This document shows positions 43,980-53,137 of a DNA stretch of 64,000 bases, in pieces (positions within the stretch are counted from its first letter, which is position 1; every line of letters starts with the position of its first letter). The notes under the pieces are model-generated. The model saw nothing but the letters and a program-made list of their open reading frames with translations, made no database searches and was not told where the DNA came from. The stretch is from Rhynchopus sp. YZ270_cl-10 (lineage: Eukaryota; Euglenozoa; Diplonemea; Diplonemida; Diplonemidae): contig OZ037866.1 of assembly GCA_964035575.1 (NCBI GenBank), forward strand, positions 930,001 through 994,000. The letters are read 5' to 3'. The translations under genes were made by a program, and so were the position numbers.

Positions 43980-46167
43980 GAGTGTACAGTAACGACATCG
44001 TATTTTTATAAGAGAAAACCGAATGGAATAGGAACGAACAAACTATTTAGTATCAGATTTGTAATCAACGAAATTGGATGTCGGACTGCATTGGGCTCCA
44101 CCCCCCCGGTACAGCCGGTCAGGTACCAAGGTACACTGTTCACGAGCGGGCAGTATTTCAAATCAACTTTACTGAAAACAAGGTGACTAGGCACGGCTTA
44201 GGGTCATCTTATAAACTTTTCTTTAATTTGTGTGCGGCAAACACTAAGCGCCATTCATTTTGTTCAGGATTTCTTTGGTTCACGTACATTGCGCCGGAGA
44301 GGTGTGTCTGCACGTTAACCAACACACACACACTGTCATTTGGATACTACTCACTCTTGGGTTTCCGCTAAGCACGCTAAACACATTGAGCTATACAATC
44401 GTATTCCTAGCTTTTCGTGCACGAGGCACATTTTTCATCTTTCCAATGGAGGCAAAAAAGAAATCAAAAATGATTATTCTCAATTTCAGCATTTTCTTCC
44501 CTCTGCCACTCAGTTTCTTTCACACCTCTTTTCTGCTGTTGGTGGCAGGGTACACACACCATTCACCTATTATGCGATGTGTATCAAAGCAAGATGTATG
44601 CAGGAGACGATTGTGTTCATCAACAAAGTCTTCTCTCCGATTTCTCTTTTGACCTCTTTTAACTCATTTTATTTCCCCCCCTTCAGTGCCTCTGCGTCGA
44701 GCAACGGTGCGGCGTTTTGTGCACTTTTCAACTTCTTCAACTGCTCTTCGAGTATGTGCACAAGAGAGAGGCACATTCATCTTTCAAGCTTTTTTTTTGT
44801 GGAAGCGAAGAAACAACATCTCCCGTTTATAGTCTTTTTGAGAAAAAAACAAAGAGTAATGAGTCTCTCGAGCACTTCAAAGTGACCAAGCACGAGAGGC
44901 TTAGGATCATCTTATTAAAACTTTTCTTTCTTTTCCCACGAACTCTCCTTTTCGTGGGTGAGCACAAAGGACATAGACTCATCTTATAACAACTTTCCTC
45001 CTTCTTTTGATCACGGTATATGCACCGGGGTGACGTGATTTTGCTTTATTGTTTGATGCTGTTTCCAGGGGCTGGCATTGTTTTGGTAGTCAGTCGGAGG
45101 CGCGCCTGCAATTAACAATTTCACCTTACAGCCGTTATCATAACCACAACAAACACAAACAAAAAAAAGCAAGGGTACTTCTTTAGCACCCTCTGTACCT
45201 TCTTTTCATTAGAAAAAGAATGTATATGAAACGACAGTTTCACCTTACCGCCCATCCTAGCACACTGCCGATATTCGGCAACCTTTCGTGTGTTCACCCC
45301 TTCAAGGTGCACGTGCCACGTTTCTCTCTATTCTCTCTCACCCAGCGTTTACTCTGTGTGTCTACACACAGATCTCTCATATCCTTTTAAGCTAACAGTT
45401 GGACAATATTGTTCGCAATGAACTGTCTTGTCAGGGGATAATTTAAAACAAATTTGTCTTAAATTATTGGCGGCCTTTTTAGAAAAAAAAACCAGGGGGA
45501 AAAATGGTTCAGTAAAAGGGCGCGTTTTTGAAATGCAATGCTATTTTTTTTAAAAAAAATCTCAACCATTCGTTTCGTTGTGACTTTGTAACGTTTTTCT
45601 TCTTCGTCTCCTCTTTTTAAAAAAATTGATGGAAAAATGGGTTCTGTTGTAAGGGCTTAGTGCAGATCAGAGGCGGTCTTTTGATTTTATCATTGCCGTG
45701 ATCGTAAAAATTATGGAACGAACTGGGGGGGTTTTTTTAGCGTTCCAACATTTTTATGTTGATGGCATTCTTTATTCAGATTCAATACTGTCCTCTTGAT
45801 TGCATTCTTCTCACCACCCATGTTTTTCCCCATTAGATAACTAAGCACAGAAGGGCTTATGTTGTCATCTGAACAAACTTTTTTTTTGGTCATTGTACCA
45901 AGGTACACTGTCACAGCGAGGGATGGTGTATTTCAAGTCAACTTTTTTTAACGATGGCAGTACTTGGCCGCTTCTTTTCCTAATAATACTTTATCATATT
46001 TTCCGTCCGCCGACGAACGGTGTGGCGTTTGCACTTTCAACTTCTCTTTTTCCCTTTTCATTTGTTCGTGAGTGTTTATAATTTATGCAAACCAGAATGT
46101 GTGGTCCTACGCTTTGTCAGGACTTTCTATGTGTGCTGTGTTCTTTTTTAATTATTCTTAATTGTTT

Positions 46168-46207
46168 CGATGTGCACGAGAGCGGCACATTCATCTTAAG
46201 TTTTTCT
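46168..46207 (+). repeat. Hairpin cassette, family B
   Basis: The stem ATGTGC/GCACAT encloses ACGAGAGCG and is followed by TCATCTTAAG and a T-tract. Loop and 3' flank match family A, but the stem sequence is entirely different. Related copies: 12716-12770, 26540-26580, 35532-35575, 44753-44795, 48313-48349, 52819-52856 and 62608-62645, some with imperfect stems. Confidence 0.7.
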
Positions 46208-47309
46208 TTCATTTTTGTTCTCTTTCCCCCCCTTTTTTTTGATAATTTGCTAGAGTAGTGTAGTTGCCACAGTTGTGCAATCTCCACTGTTTTTCCCTTG
46301 GCGTTTCTTCAAAGTCTTTTTGTCCGTTTTCCCATTCACCCCTGCCCCCTCTCTGCCAGTGGCTTTCGACTATTTCTGAGCTGAGGGTTATCTCCTTCCA
46401 CTCCAACCCGCTGCAGAACGTTCGCTTTTATTCATCCCTCCCTTTTAGTTTCAACCGTTCCTTCACATTATTTTTTCTTCGATTTCTGAACTAATCCAAC
46501 TCTATGCACCTAAAACACATAAAAAGTTCTCGATAGTGGAGCTCAATCCACAGGTGTCTAGACTAATACTAACCAATTTTTCAAAATTCCCAAATACGAA
46601 GTTTTTGTTCAACTTCATTTTCAATGCATTCTTTTTAGGGTGACCACTTTGCTTTTGAAATTTGGAGGGAGTTTGGTCCCCAAACTGCATCAAAAAATTT
46701 CAGGCAAAAAATCAGGTAGACTCAGTATAGAGAGGCTTTCGTTTCATCTCCCCAAGGTTGTGGTGAATTGTGCATAAGGGGCCCTCCCCCAACCCCCCTC
46801 TTTGCCTACACCCAACCACATATATTTTTGTTTTGTTGTCCTACTGTGCAGAGGCAAGTAGGTTGGCGCCTTCTGTATTAAGGCATTATTTCGATAATTT
46901 TTTTTTTGTGCGCATCTTTCGATTGAAAAGAATATCTTAATAATTTTGTGCGTTTCCCCACCCCCATATGAGGCTTTTTGTTTCCAGCGTTTTTGGTGAC
47001 GTTTTTTGTGCCTGAAATTCTAGAATTTAGTTTCTATTTTTATCAAAACAAACCCCCATGGGAGGGACTTTAGTGTTATCCCTCCCCCTTTTTTTAATGT
47101 CAAGATGACTACGCACGAGAGGCTTAGGTTCATCTTATAAACTTTTTTTAATGTCCCGTACGTCGTGTACGTACAACGACTGCGGGTCCTTCAGGCACCG
47201 TACTTACGGCCACTTTTTTTTTTTGGCGGGGCTGAAAATGCGGCCTTAAAATTGTGTTCACCGTAATAAAAACAATGGCCGTGATACCATACAATGCAGC
47301 GAGGACGAA

Positions 47310-47350
47310 CACGACTGTATCAGGCCTCACTAAGGCCTGATACAGTCGTG
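47310..47350. repeat. Near-perfect 41-bp palindrome
   Basis: CACGACTGTATCAGGCCT and AGGCCTGATACAGTCGTG are 18-bp complementary arms around a 5-nt spacer. Related GGCGTGA/CACGCC motifs continue to about 47460. Confidence 0.85.
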
Positions 47351-47966
47351 GCTTAGACGTGCTAATAATACTCAGGCGTGATTGAAAGTATTAGTGCGAC
47401 TCAGCCACGCCCCAGATAGATGTCCTAGGCGTGACTGTTTTCAGGCGTAGTAGGGCCTCGTTGCATCCACTGTGTTTATCACTTCTGTGTAAGCGGCGTA
47501 CTGGGTATTTATTGGGACCGTCAATGTAAGATGCTTTCTCTTGGAAAACAAAAAAAAAATTTTTTTTTTTGTATCACGGTTAGCGCACATCGTCGGTACC
47601 TAGCAAAACCCTATAGTTCCCACAGAAGGTCGATGCAAGGCTAGGCAGAATTTTTTTGTTTTGAAATTGTTTTTCTGGCAATTTCCTTCACTGGAAAAGC
47701 ACCCAACTGTCTTTTTTAGAATCTGTTTTTTTTTTTTTTTTTGAGAAAGTTTTCTTGGAAAGAAAGTATTTTTGTTTCTTTTGAGATATTGTTGACACTA
47801 CGAAGCTCTTCCTCTGCACTTCGTTGTTGCAATTTGAGTGGTGACCGTGTTTTTAGATTCTCAACAGCACAATGCCTTTGGGGGGGATGATAAAGGAAAA
47901 ATAATCCATCTTGGGTGGCAAACGAGAGGGCCGTCCCCATTCCGGGAACCTCTTCTTGTTTTCTTA

Positions 47967-48349
47967 TTAACTTCCCATACCCTGATGTCGGTTGTTTTTG
48001 TATTTTTCTCACTCAACGTCCCCTTTGCATGATCTCGACTCAGAATGTGCTTCAACGTATTTTGTTCAACCACTCTTTTTTCTTAACACTGGGAGGTTCT
48101 GCTGACACGGTGACTTTCGTGTCTTGTGTATAGAAACGGGTTTGATAAGTATTTAGTGGCTATGTGGCAACAGAGCTTACGGTGGTCTACGGGGGCGGGT
48201 TTCACAAAATTTGAATCCTATTCACAACTTTTCACCACTATGTGGGTGTAAAAAAGTTGTGAAACCGCCCCCATATAGCACCAGCTTAGGGTTTTATTGT
48301 CAAGCTTGCAAGGTGATGTGTGTCGTGCACATTCATCTGTCAGTGTTTT
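47967..48349 (+). repeat. Segmental duplication, left copy
   Basis: In order: GATGTCGGTTGTTTTTG, TTTTTCTCACTCAACGT, TTTGCATGA, CTTAACACTGGGAGGTTCTG, GGGTTTGATAAGT, TAGCACCAGC and TTGCAAGGTGATGTGTGTCG. The same order is found at 52432-52856, so the nuclease-like gene lies between two copies of one intergenic segment. Confidence 0.75.
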
Positions 48350-48947
48350 CTTTTTTTTATGAGTGTCACCAATACCTCCCGATTTGCATTGAAAAGTCAC
48401 GCTTTTTTGCGCTTCTGGACAGAAAGGGAGCTCTGAGCTGAAAGAAAGCTCAACTGCGCTCTAAAATGGGAGTCCAGCACCTCTGACTGTAGCTTATCTT
48501 GCGTGCTTTTGTCAGCATTTTGTAAAGTGGCCGTTGTAGGGCGGTTCTAAAGGGATCCACTGTGTTTCCCTTCTTTTCAATTTTCTTGTTTTTTGATTGT
48601 TATCTTTTGTGTGAATCTTTTATGTGCCAGGGTTCACCCTACCCGTTCTCCGGTGCGTTTTGAATCAGGGTTTTTTTTTTGTCATTTTTTGGTTTTGTTT
48701 TGTTGTGGTTGTTTTTCGGCCTCCACATTCGCCCCTCATTGTAGCCGTGCCGAGATAAAAGTATCCCCCATTCCCTCTTTGTTTATCATTTTTTATTGTT
48801 GTTCCGAAATGGACAAGTTCTTGGTTTTGGTCCAGACTCATGTAAGGTAAGGAGAGGATCAAATTTTCATATTCGGCAGCAAAGTAATCGGGTTATCCCA
48901 TCAGTTAATTCACATAGCAACACATCAAAACATCCCAAACACAAACA

Positions 48948-51900
48948 ATGCATCGAAATCTGTACACATGTACCAGGTTACCATCACACGTCTCGCGGTC
49001 GTTCTCAGTCACCCCTGCGCTGTGGAACAAGATCGACCTGACTCCATTTGAGAAGAGTAAATGGTTACCCAACTTTTTCGGCAACATTTACCCCACCAGC
49101 GAGTGGCAACTCTCCTGGGTGGAACCCTTTTGCGATCTGCAATGTACGGATCTTGGGCTCACCGAGGACGACCTCCAGAAGGCCGAACTGTTGCCGGAAG
49201 AGAAAGTGTTTGCCGCGTGCACTGCCAAGATGGACGAAATCGGCAAAGGAACGTGGGAGCTGGACCTGAATGCTGGGAAGGACCTCAATGTGAAAGACTC
49301 CAAAATCGGCATTTTCGTTCAGAAGGACTTAGTGCGTAGGCGCCATATCAACAGGGTAGTCCAATCCGCCTTCGGGTTGCTACGGGGAGTCCTCCGCCTG
49401 CAGGGGCTTTTCAAGGAAGACTTGTCAGTAGCGGTCGAGAGGGAAGGCGATGACTTCGTTTCAGATCAACTGTTGTTAGCTCAACTGCTAGCCTTATGTG
49501 GGTTTGGAAGCGAAGGGTTCATGTACTCCGCCCAATCAGGCACCTTCAAGATTGCCGGGCAGGAGATAAGGGGGACTGATGTTCACGTGTTTACGCGCAC
49601 TGGCGACAGAGCAAATCGCTATCGCTATCTCTTAATCTGGGACGACAAACTGTCCGTGGGCACCTCTGGTAACAGCGACACGACGGCGAGGTGGCTGGAG
49701 AACTCTGTTGCTGAAATCATTGGGGAGATGATGTCGGTCCACTACCAGAACGCAGAAACGGGGTGTGCGCCATGTGAGGTGTACGCCATTCGCCTCATCG
49801 GTCACATGGTAGCCTTTTTCAAAATGGAGATGACTGCAGAGCAGATCAAGGCTGTGTGCGAGGACGGTGCCATCCCGGATCCCAAGGTGCAGGTATGAAC
49901 TTGGGATTGGCTTTTTTTCTCTCCCAGGAAGTGTGATTAGAAACCAGACATAAAGAAAGACGACGTTTTGGTAACCAGGGCTCTCAAGATCCTCCACGAA
50001 AAAAGCAGAATTTTCAAAATGAGGAGGATTCGTTTTTGCAAAAAAAACCCCCCAAAAAAAATTTTTTCCCCCGCAACAAGCGGTCGTCGCGCGCTTCGCG
50101 CGCGCCTCCCTGACAGCCACAGAGCGGAGAGGCGGGTCAATTTTGCGAGATAACAAAAAACGGAAATCTAATCCTTTCTCTTGCACCGTACGCTCCACGA
50201 ACCGTACAAAACCAATACGTCTTCCAGAAGCAGGGGCTGATGCAACGGCGGGTAATTTTTTTTAAATGGCAAAAATTTTGCAGCTTTGGTCACGTTGCAT
50301 TTTTTGGCTGCAAAATACAAGGGTATCCAAAGACATTGCCAACTATTTTTTTGCGGAGCAAAAAAATAATATAAATGGCGCCGCAGGCGAAAAAAAATTG
50401 GGGTACGGTGTAAAAATGCTTCCTTTTACACTACAGAATCACTCAACGAACCCTTTTTTTGAGTAGCAAAAAATGAAAATGGCGCCGCAAGCAAATTTTT
50501 TTTAAGGTGCAGCCCTGGACGGTGCATACAGGCTCGGGAAAATATTGTCTCCCTCGGGGGAGACACAGTGACCCCCCACTATAAAACCCCTAGGAGGATA
50601 ATCCTCCACCCGAGCCAGACTTTTATATAGGGTCAGAACTGAGGGCAATCCTCAGTTATTGAAAAAAAAAAAAAAAATCCCCTTTTCGGACCTAAAAAAA
50701 AATTTTTCGCGGCGCAAGATTGCAACCACCCTCCCATGACATAGTTTGGTTGTAAATATGTGCAATTTTAAGGGAATTTTTTTGAAATGTTGCGTACCGT
50801 GGCTTCGCCAGAAACTTTCGTTTCAGCAAAATACCTAAGTAAAATTTACGGAAACTGACGATAATTACTAACGTCAGTGCCATTTCATGTCAACATTTTT
50901 TAAAAGTGTCACTTGTCGTTCCCTCACCCCCCTTCTTGTAGTTGTTTGATGCGTTGACGCTTCCACACACACTAAAAATTACCTGTTGGTTGGTGGTGTT
51001 GCGGAGCACGGTTGAGTGAGTGAACGACGTGACACTTTCCGCTCACAAAGTAGTGTGCGTAAAAAATGTTGCGTACCGTGGCTTCGCCAGGAACTTTTGG
51101 GTGACGCTATATAAGCCCCTGCTCCTGAATAAAAAAATCTTTATGGAGCTTTTCTAGTCGATCTAGATAAGCGACTGTCACAGATCATCGTCACCATAGG
51201 TGAGGTTCTAGTGCACGATTCTTTCGTGACACACATTCTTGGATGATCTCCCCTAGGAGATTGTCCGGCAGTTCGTTGAGAATCGGATTATCCCTTTCCA
51301 TTATGCGAAGGATGTCTTCGACTTGACGTTACGTGTGGGTAGCATCAATTTTTTAGGGCTGTTGGGGTAGTAATTTTCCGCGCGCAGCGCGTAAATTTTT
51401 TTTCAAAACACATTTTCCGTTTCCCTTATTTTTTTTTGGACCTAGAACCCTGACTGAAACGATCGAAACAGCTTTGATTTTGGGTGGGTGGGTGAGAAAA
51501 AATGAATCCTCAGTTTTTGCCCCTGTTTGTTCAGGAAAAAATTCCTATATAAAACCCTGACCCGAGCCCGCCAAAAAAAAAAAAAAGGTGGAGGAAATCC
51601 TCCACCAAAAAAGCCTGAAAAAAAAAAAAAAAGCCCCTGGAGGAAATATCCTCCCCTACGTGGAGGATCTTGAGAGCACTGTTGGTAACAACTATTTCCC
51701 CTGAATTGTCTTTCACCTTTTGCGAACAGAATTTCTGGTCTGCGTTCAACGAAAAAAGTGAATTGAAAAGTTATCTATTATGGTGATCAGTGGGTATAGT
51801 GTCTGTTCTTTGTTGGCACTTCCAACTTCACTGTTCATGTTACCTACTTTCTGTTTGGACAGGTCGAGTATGTTCCGCGTGATGCACTAAAAACTGGTGA

Positions 51901-51994
51901 AGAGTACGGAGTGAGCCTGCTGGACCCTGGCAACAGACTGTGGTTCGTGCGGATGATGGCGTGTATCCGTGCTGAGATCCTGAAGCGAGATTAA
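48948..51994 (+). CDS. Candidate PD-(D/E)XK nuclease-like protein, two exons
   Basis: 358 residues from exons 48948-49892 and 51863-51994, joined in phase 0 (GTGCAG to GTCGAG). The fold is suggested by residues 200-295: a strand with an acidic end (IRGTDVHVF, D211), a hydrophobic strand ending in LLIWDDKLSV (D232/D233, K234), a helix with RWLENSVAEIIGEMM, and a last strand pair CEVYAIRLIGHMVAFFKM. This D..[D/E]xK-then-acidic-helix order is that of restriction-endonuclease-like domains, including those in Crinkler and RHS-type proteins; similarity is by eye only. The N-terminus (MHRNLYTCTRLPSHVSRSFS) is basic and could be a mitochondrial presequence. The substrate is unknown. Unlike the neighbouring genes it has no signal peptide, stalk or membrane helices. 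The intron holds a transposon. Confidence 0.7.
49976..51681. mobile_element. hAT-like non-autonomous transposon, 1706 bp, in an intron
   Basis: The inverted ends CAGGGCTCTCAAGATCCTCC and GGAGGATCTTGAGAGCACTG match with one difference, and exact TTGGTAAC octamers flank the element (49968-49975, 51682-51689). The interior is a patchwork: a stretch related to the GGCGCCGCAGGCG family (50345-50520), the MITE at 50903-51064, and a GTTGCGTACCGTGGCTTCGC motif twice (about 50785 and 51065) that also occurs inverted at about 63360-63385. No transposase seen. Confidence 0.9.
50903..51064. mobile_element. MITE nested in the intronic hAT-like element
   Basis: Reverse-complement relative of 16143-16305: AAAGTGTCAC..GTCGTTCCCTCAC at the left, GTGAGTGAACGACGTGACAC at the right, then CTCACAAAGTAGTGTGCGTAA. 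Nesting shows that it arrived after, or was carried by, the larger element. Confidence 0.8.
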
Positions 51995-52180
51995 TACAAA
52001 AGTTTTGTTTGCAAAGTATGAGGAAAAGTTTGAAATGAAAAAGCAGTAGAGTGGGTTGCTTCTTAGTCGGTGTAGGGAGCCCTGTGCTTGCTGGATGTCC
52101 CCGTCCATGATATCGTAGTCGTACGCAGCAGCAGCACACACCGCACACAGCGCAAGCAGCGTGCGCGACACTGCCATCAT
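51887..52180 (-). CDS. Possible small secreted protein on the minus strand
   Basis: A minus-strand frame begins with an excellent signal-peptide-like stretch (MMAVSRTLLALCAVCAAAAY), then YDIMDGDIQQAQGS, in GC-rich DNA. After about residue 45 the frame becomes AT-rich and then runs antisense to the last exon of the nuclease-like gene. It could be a first exon of a minus-strand gene, a fragment, or chance. It would be the only minus-strand gene in the window. Confidence 0.25.
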   Translation of the reverse strand: MMAVSRTLLALCAVCAAAAYDYDIMDGDIQQAQGSLHRLRSNPLYCFFISNFSSYFANKTFVLISLQDLSTDTRHHPHEPQSVARVQQAHSVLFTSF

Positions 52181-52431
52181 CGCAACTGGTGTTCGAAGGG
52201 CGCGACTTTTGTGTCGTATTTCTGTTGTGTGAAGAAGGGATGTGTATGCAATGCAATGTATCTGCAGTGTGGTGGTGTTGGTCTGTTGTGTCGATGCTGT
52301 GTTAGCACGCATACGGAGCTTTGACATCAGGTAAGCAATACTGCAGTGGGTGATGGATCAATCAAGTTGCCCTGAAATACAGTACTGCACTTCAATATGC
52401 AACCAGCACAGCAGTCGGCCCCTTCTGAGTT

Positions 52432-52856
52432 ACTGCCTATACCCTTATGTCGGTTGTTTATTTTTCTCACTCAACGTACCCTTTTGCATGAGACTGAGAA
52501 TGCGTTTTAGCACGTTTCAACTACTCTTTTTTGTTAGATGTAAACCACGAAATAGATAGGACTGCATGGTTGGGTGTCCACCCCCGGTACAACCGGTCAT
52601 TGTACCAAGGTACTGTCAGAGGGAGTTGTATTTCAACTCTACTTTTTTCTTAACACGGGAGGTTCTGTTGACATGGAGAGTTCGTGTCTGTGTACAGAGA
52701 CGGGTTTGATAAGTCTTGAGCATTGTTGTGAAAAGTTGTGAAACCCCGCTCCCCGTATAGCACCAGCATAGTGGCATATGTGGCAACGGTGCTCAGGGGT
52801 TTGTTGTCAATCTTGCAAGGTGATGTGTGTCGTGCACATTCATCTGTCAGGGTTTC
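52432..52856 (+). repeat. Segmental duplication, right copy, with an inserted cassette
   Basis: Matches 47967-48349 but carries about 100 extra bases, a family C cassette, between CAACTACTCTTTTTT and CAACTCTACTTTTTT. The left copy has only one such junction (CAACCACTCTTTTTT). The cassette thus lies between two versions of its own tail sequence. Confidence 0.75.
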
Positions 52857-53063
52857 TCCTTCTGAGTGCCATGAGCACAGCTATAGTAAAGGTGGCTCAA
52901 CATAAGAGGCTTAGGGCATCCCACCCTATTGGTAGTAAAGCGCATTTACGTTACCTTCACTCTGTTCGTCTTTTGGCATTTTGTTGGGGTTTTGTTGTGA
53001 CAAGCACTTCACACCTCCTGCCCTTTTTTTGTCCCAGCACAAAGCAATGTCGCCTCTGTATTT

Positions 53064-53134
53064 TCCCCTTCACACCTTCCTCCCCCCCTCCCTCCCCTCT
53101 TTAGCACCACACCACAAGGTTTTTTCACACACAG
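53064..53134 (+). promoter_or_regulatory. CT-rich tract and CACACAG acceptor before receptor gene 5
   Basis: A CCTTCCTCCCCCCCTCCCTC run is followed by TTTTTTCACACACAG ending at 53134, three bases before the ATG at 53138. Confidence 0.4.
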
Positions 53135-53137
53135 GGG

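Larger units (their letters stand above)
43980..48947. other. 5-kb gap between receptor gene 4 and the nuclease-like gene
   Basis: No supported gene. It holds many cassettes: family C (44072-44172, partial 45890-45945), A (44181-44220, 44881-44920, 45837-45872, 46715-46752, 47101-47148), B (44753-44795, 46168-46207, 48313-48349), D (44684-44740, 46008-46052), E (46534-46580) and H (45066-45118). It also holds a perfect palindrome (47310-47350) and one half of a segmental duplication (47967-48349). Confidence 0.6.
49893..51862 (+). other. 1970-nt intron of the nuclease-like gene
   Basis: It starts GTATGAAC and ends TTTCTGTTTGGACAG. Exon 1 would otherwise stop immediately (GTA TGA), whereas exon 2 gives 43 further coding residues of good composition (VEYVPRDALKTGEEYGVSLL onward). 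Without the inserted transposon and one target copy, the intron would be about 256 nt. Confidence 0.75.
51995..53137. other. Gap between the nuclease-like gene and receptor gene 5
   Basis: Contains the right copy of the segmental duplication (52432-52856) with a family C cassette inserted in it (52540-52640), a family A relative (52890-52925) and a pyrimidine-rich leader (53064-53104). Apart from the weak minus-strand frame at its start, I see no gene. Confidence 0.6.

Noticed and set aside
47148-47330. 60-residue minus-strand frame with a membrane-like helix (FVLAALYGITAIVFITV)
   Set aside because: No ATG start; it begins in a palindrome and there is no supporting context.
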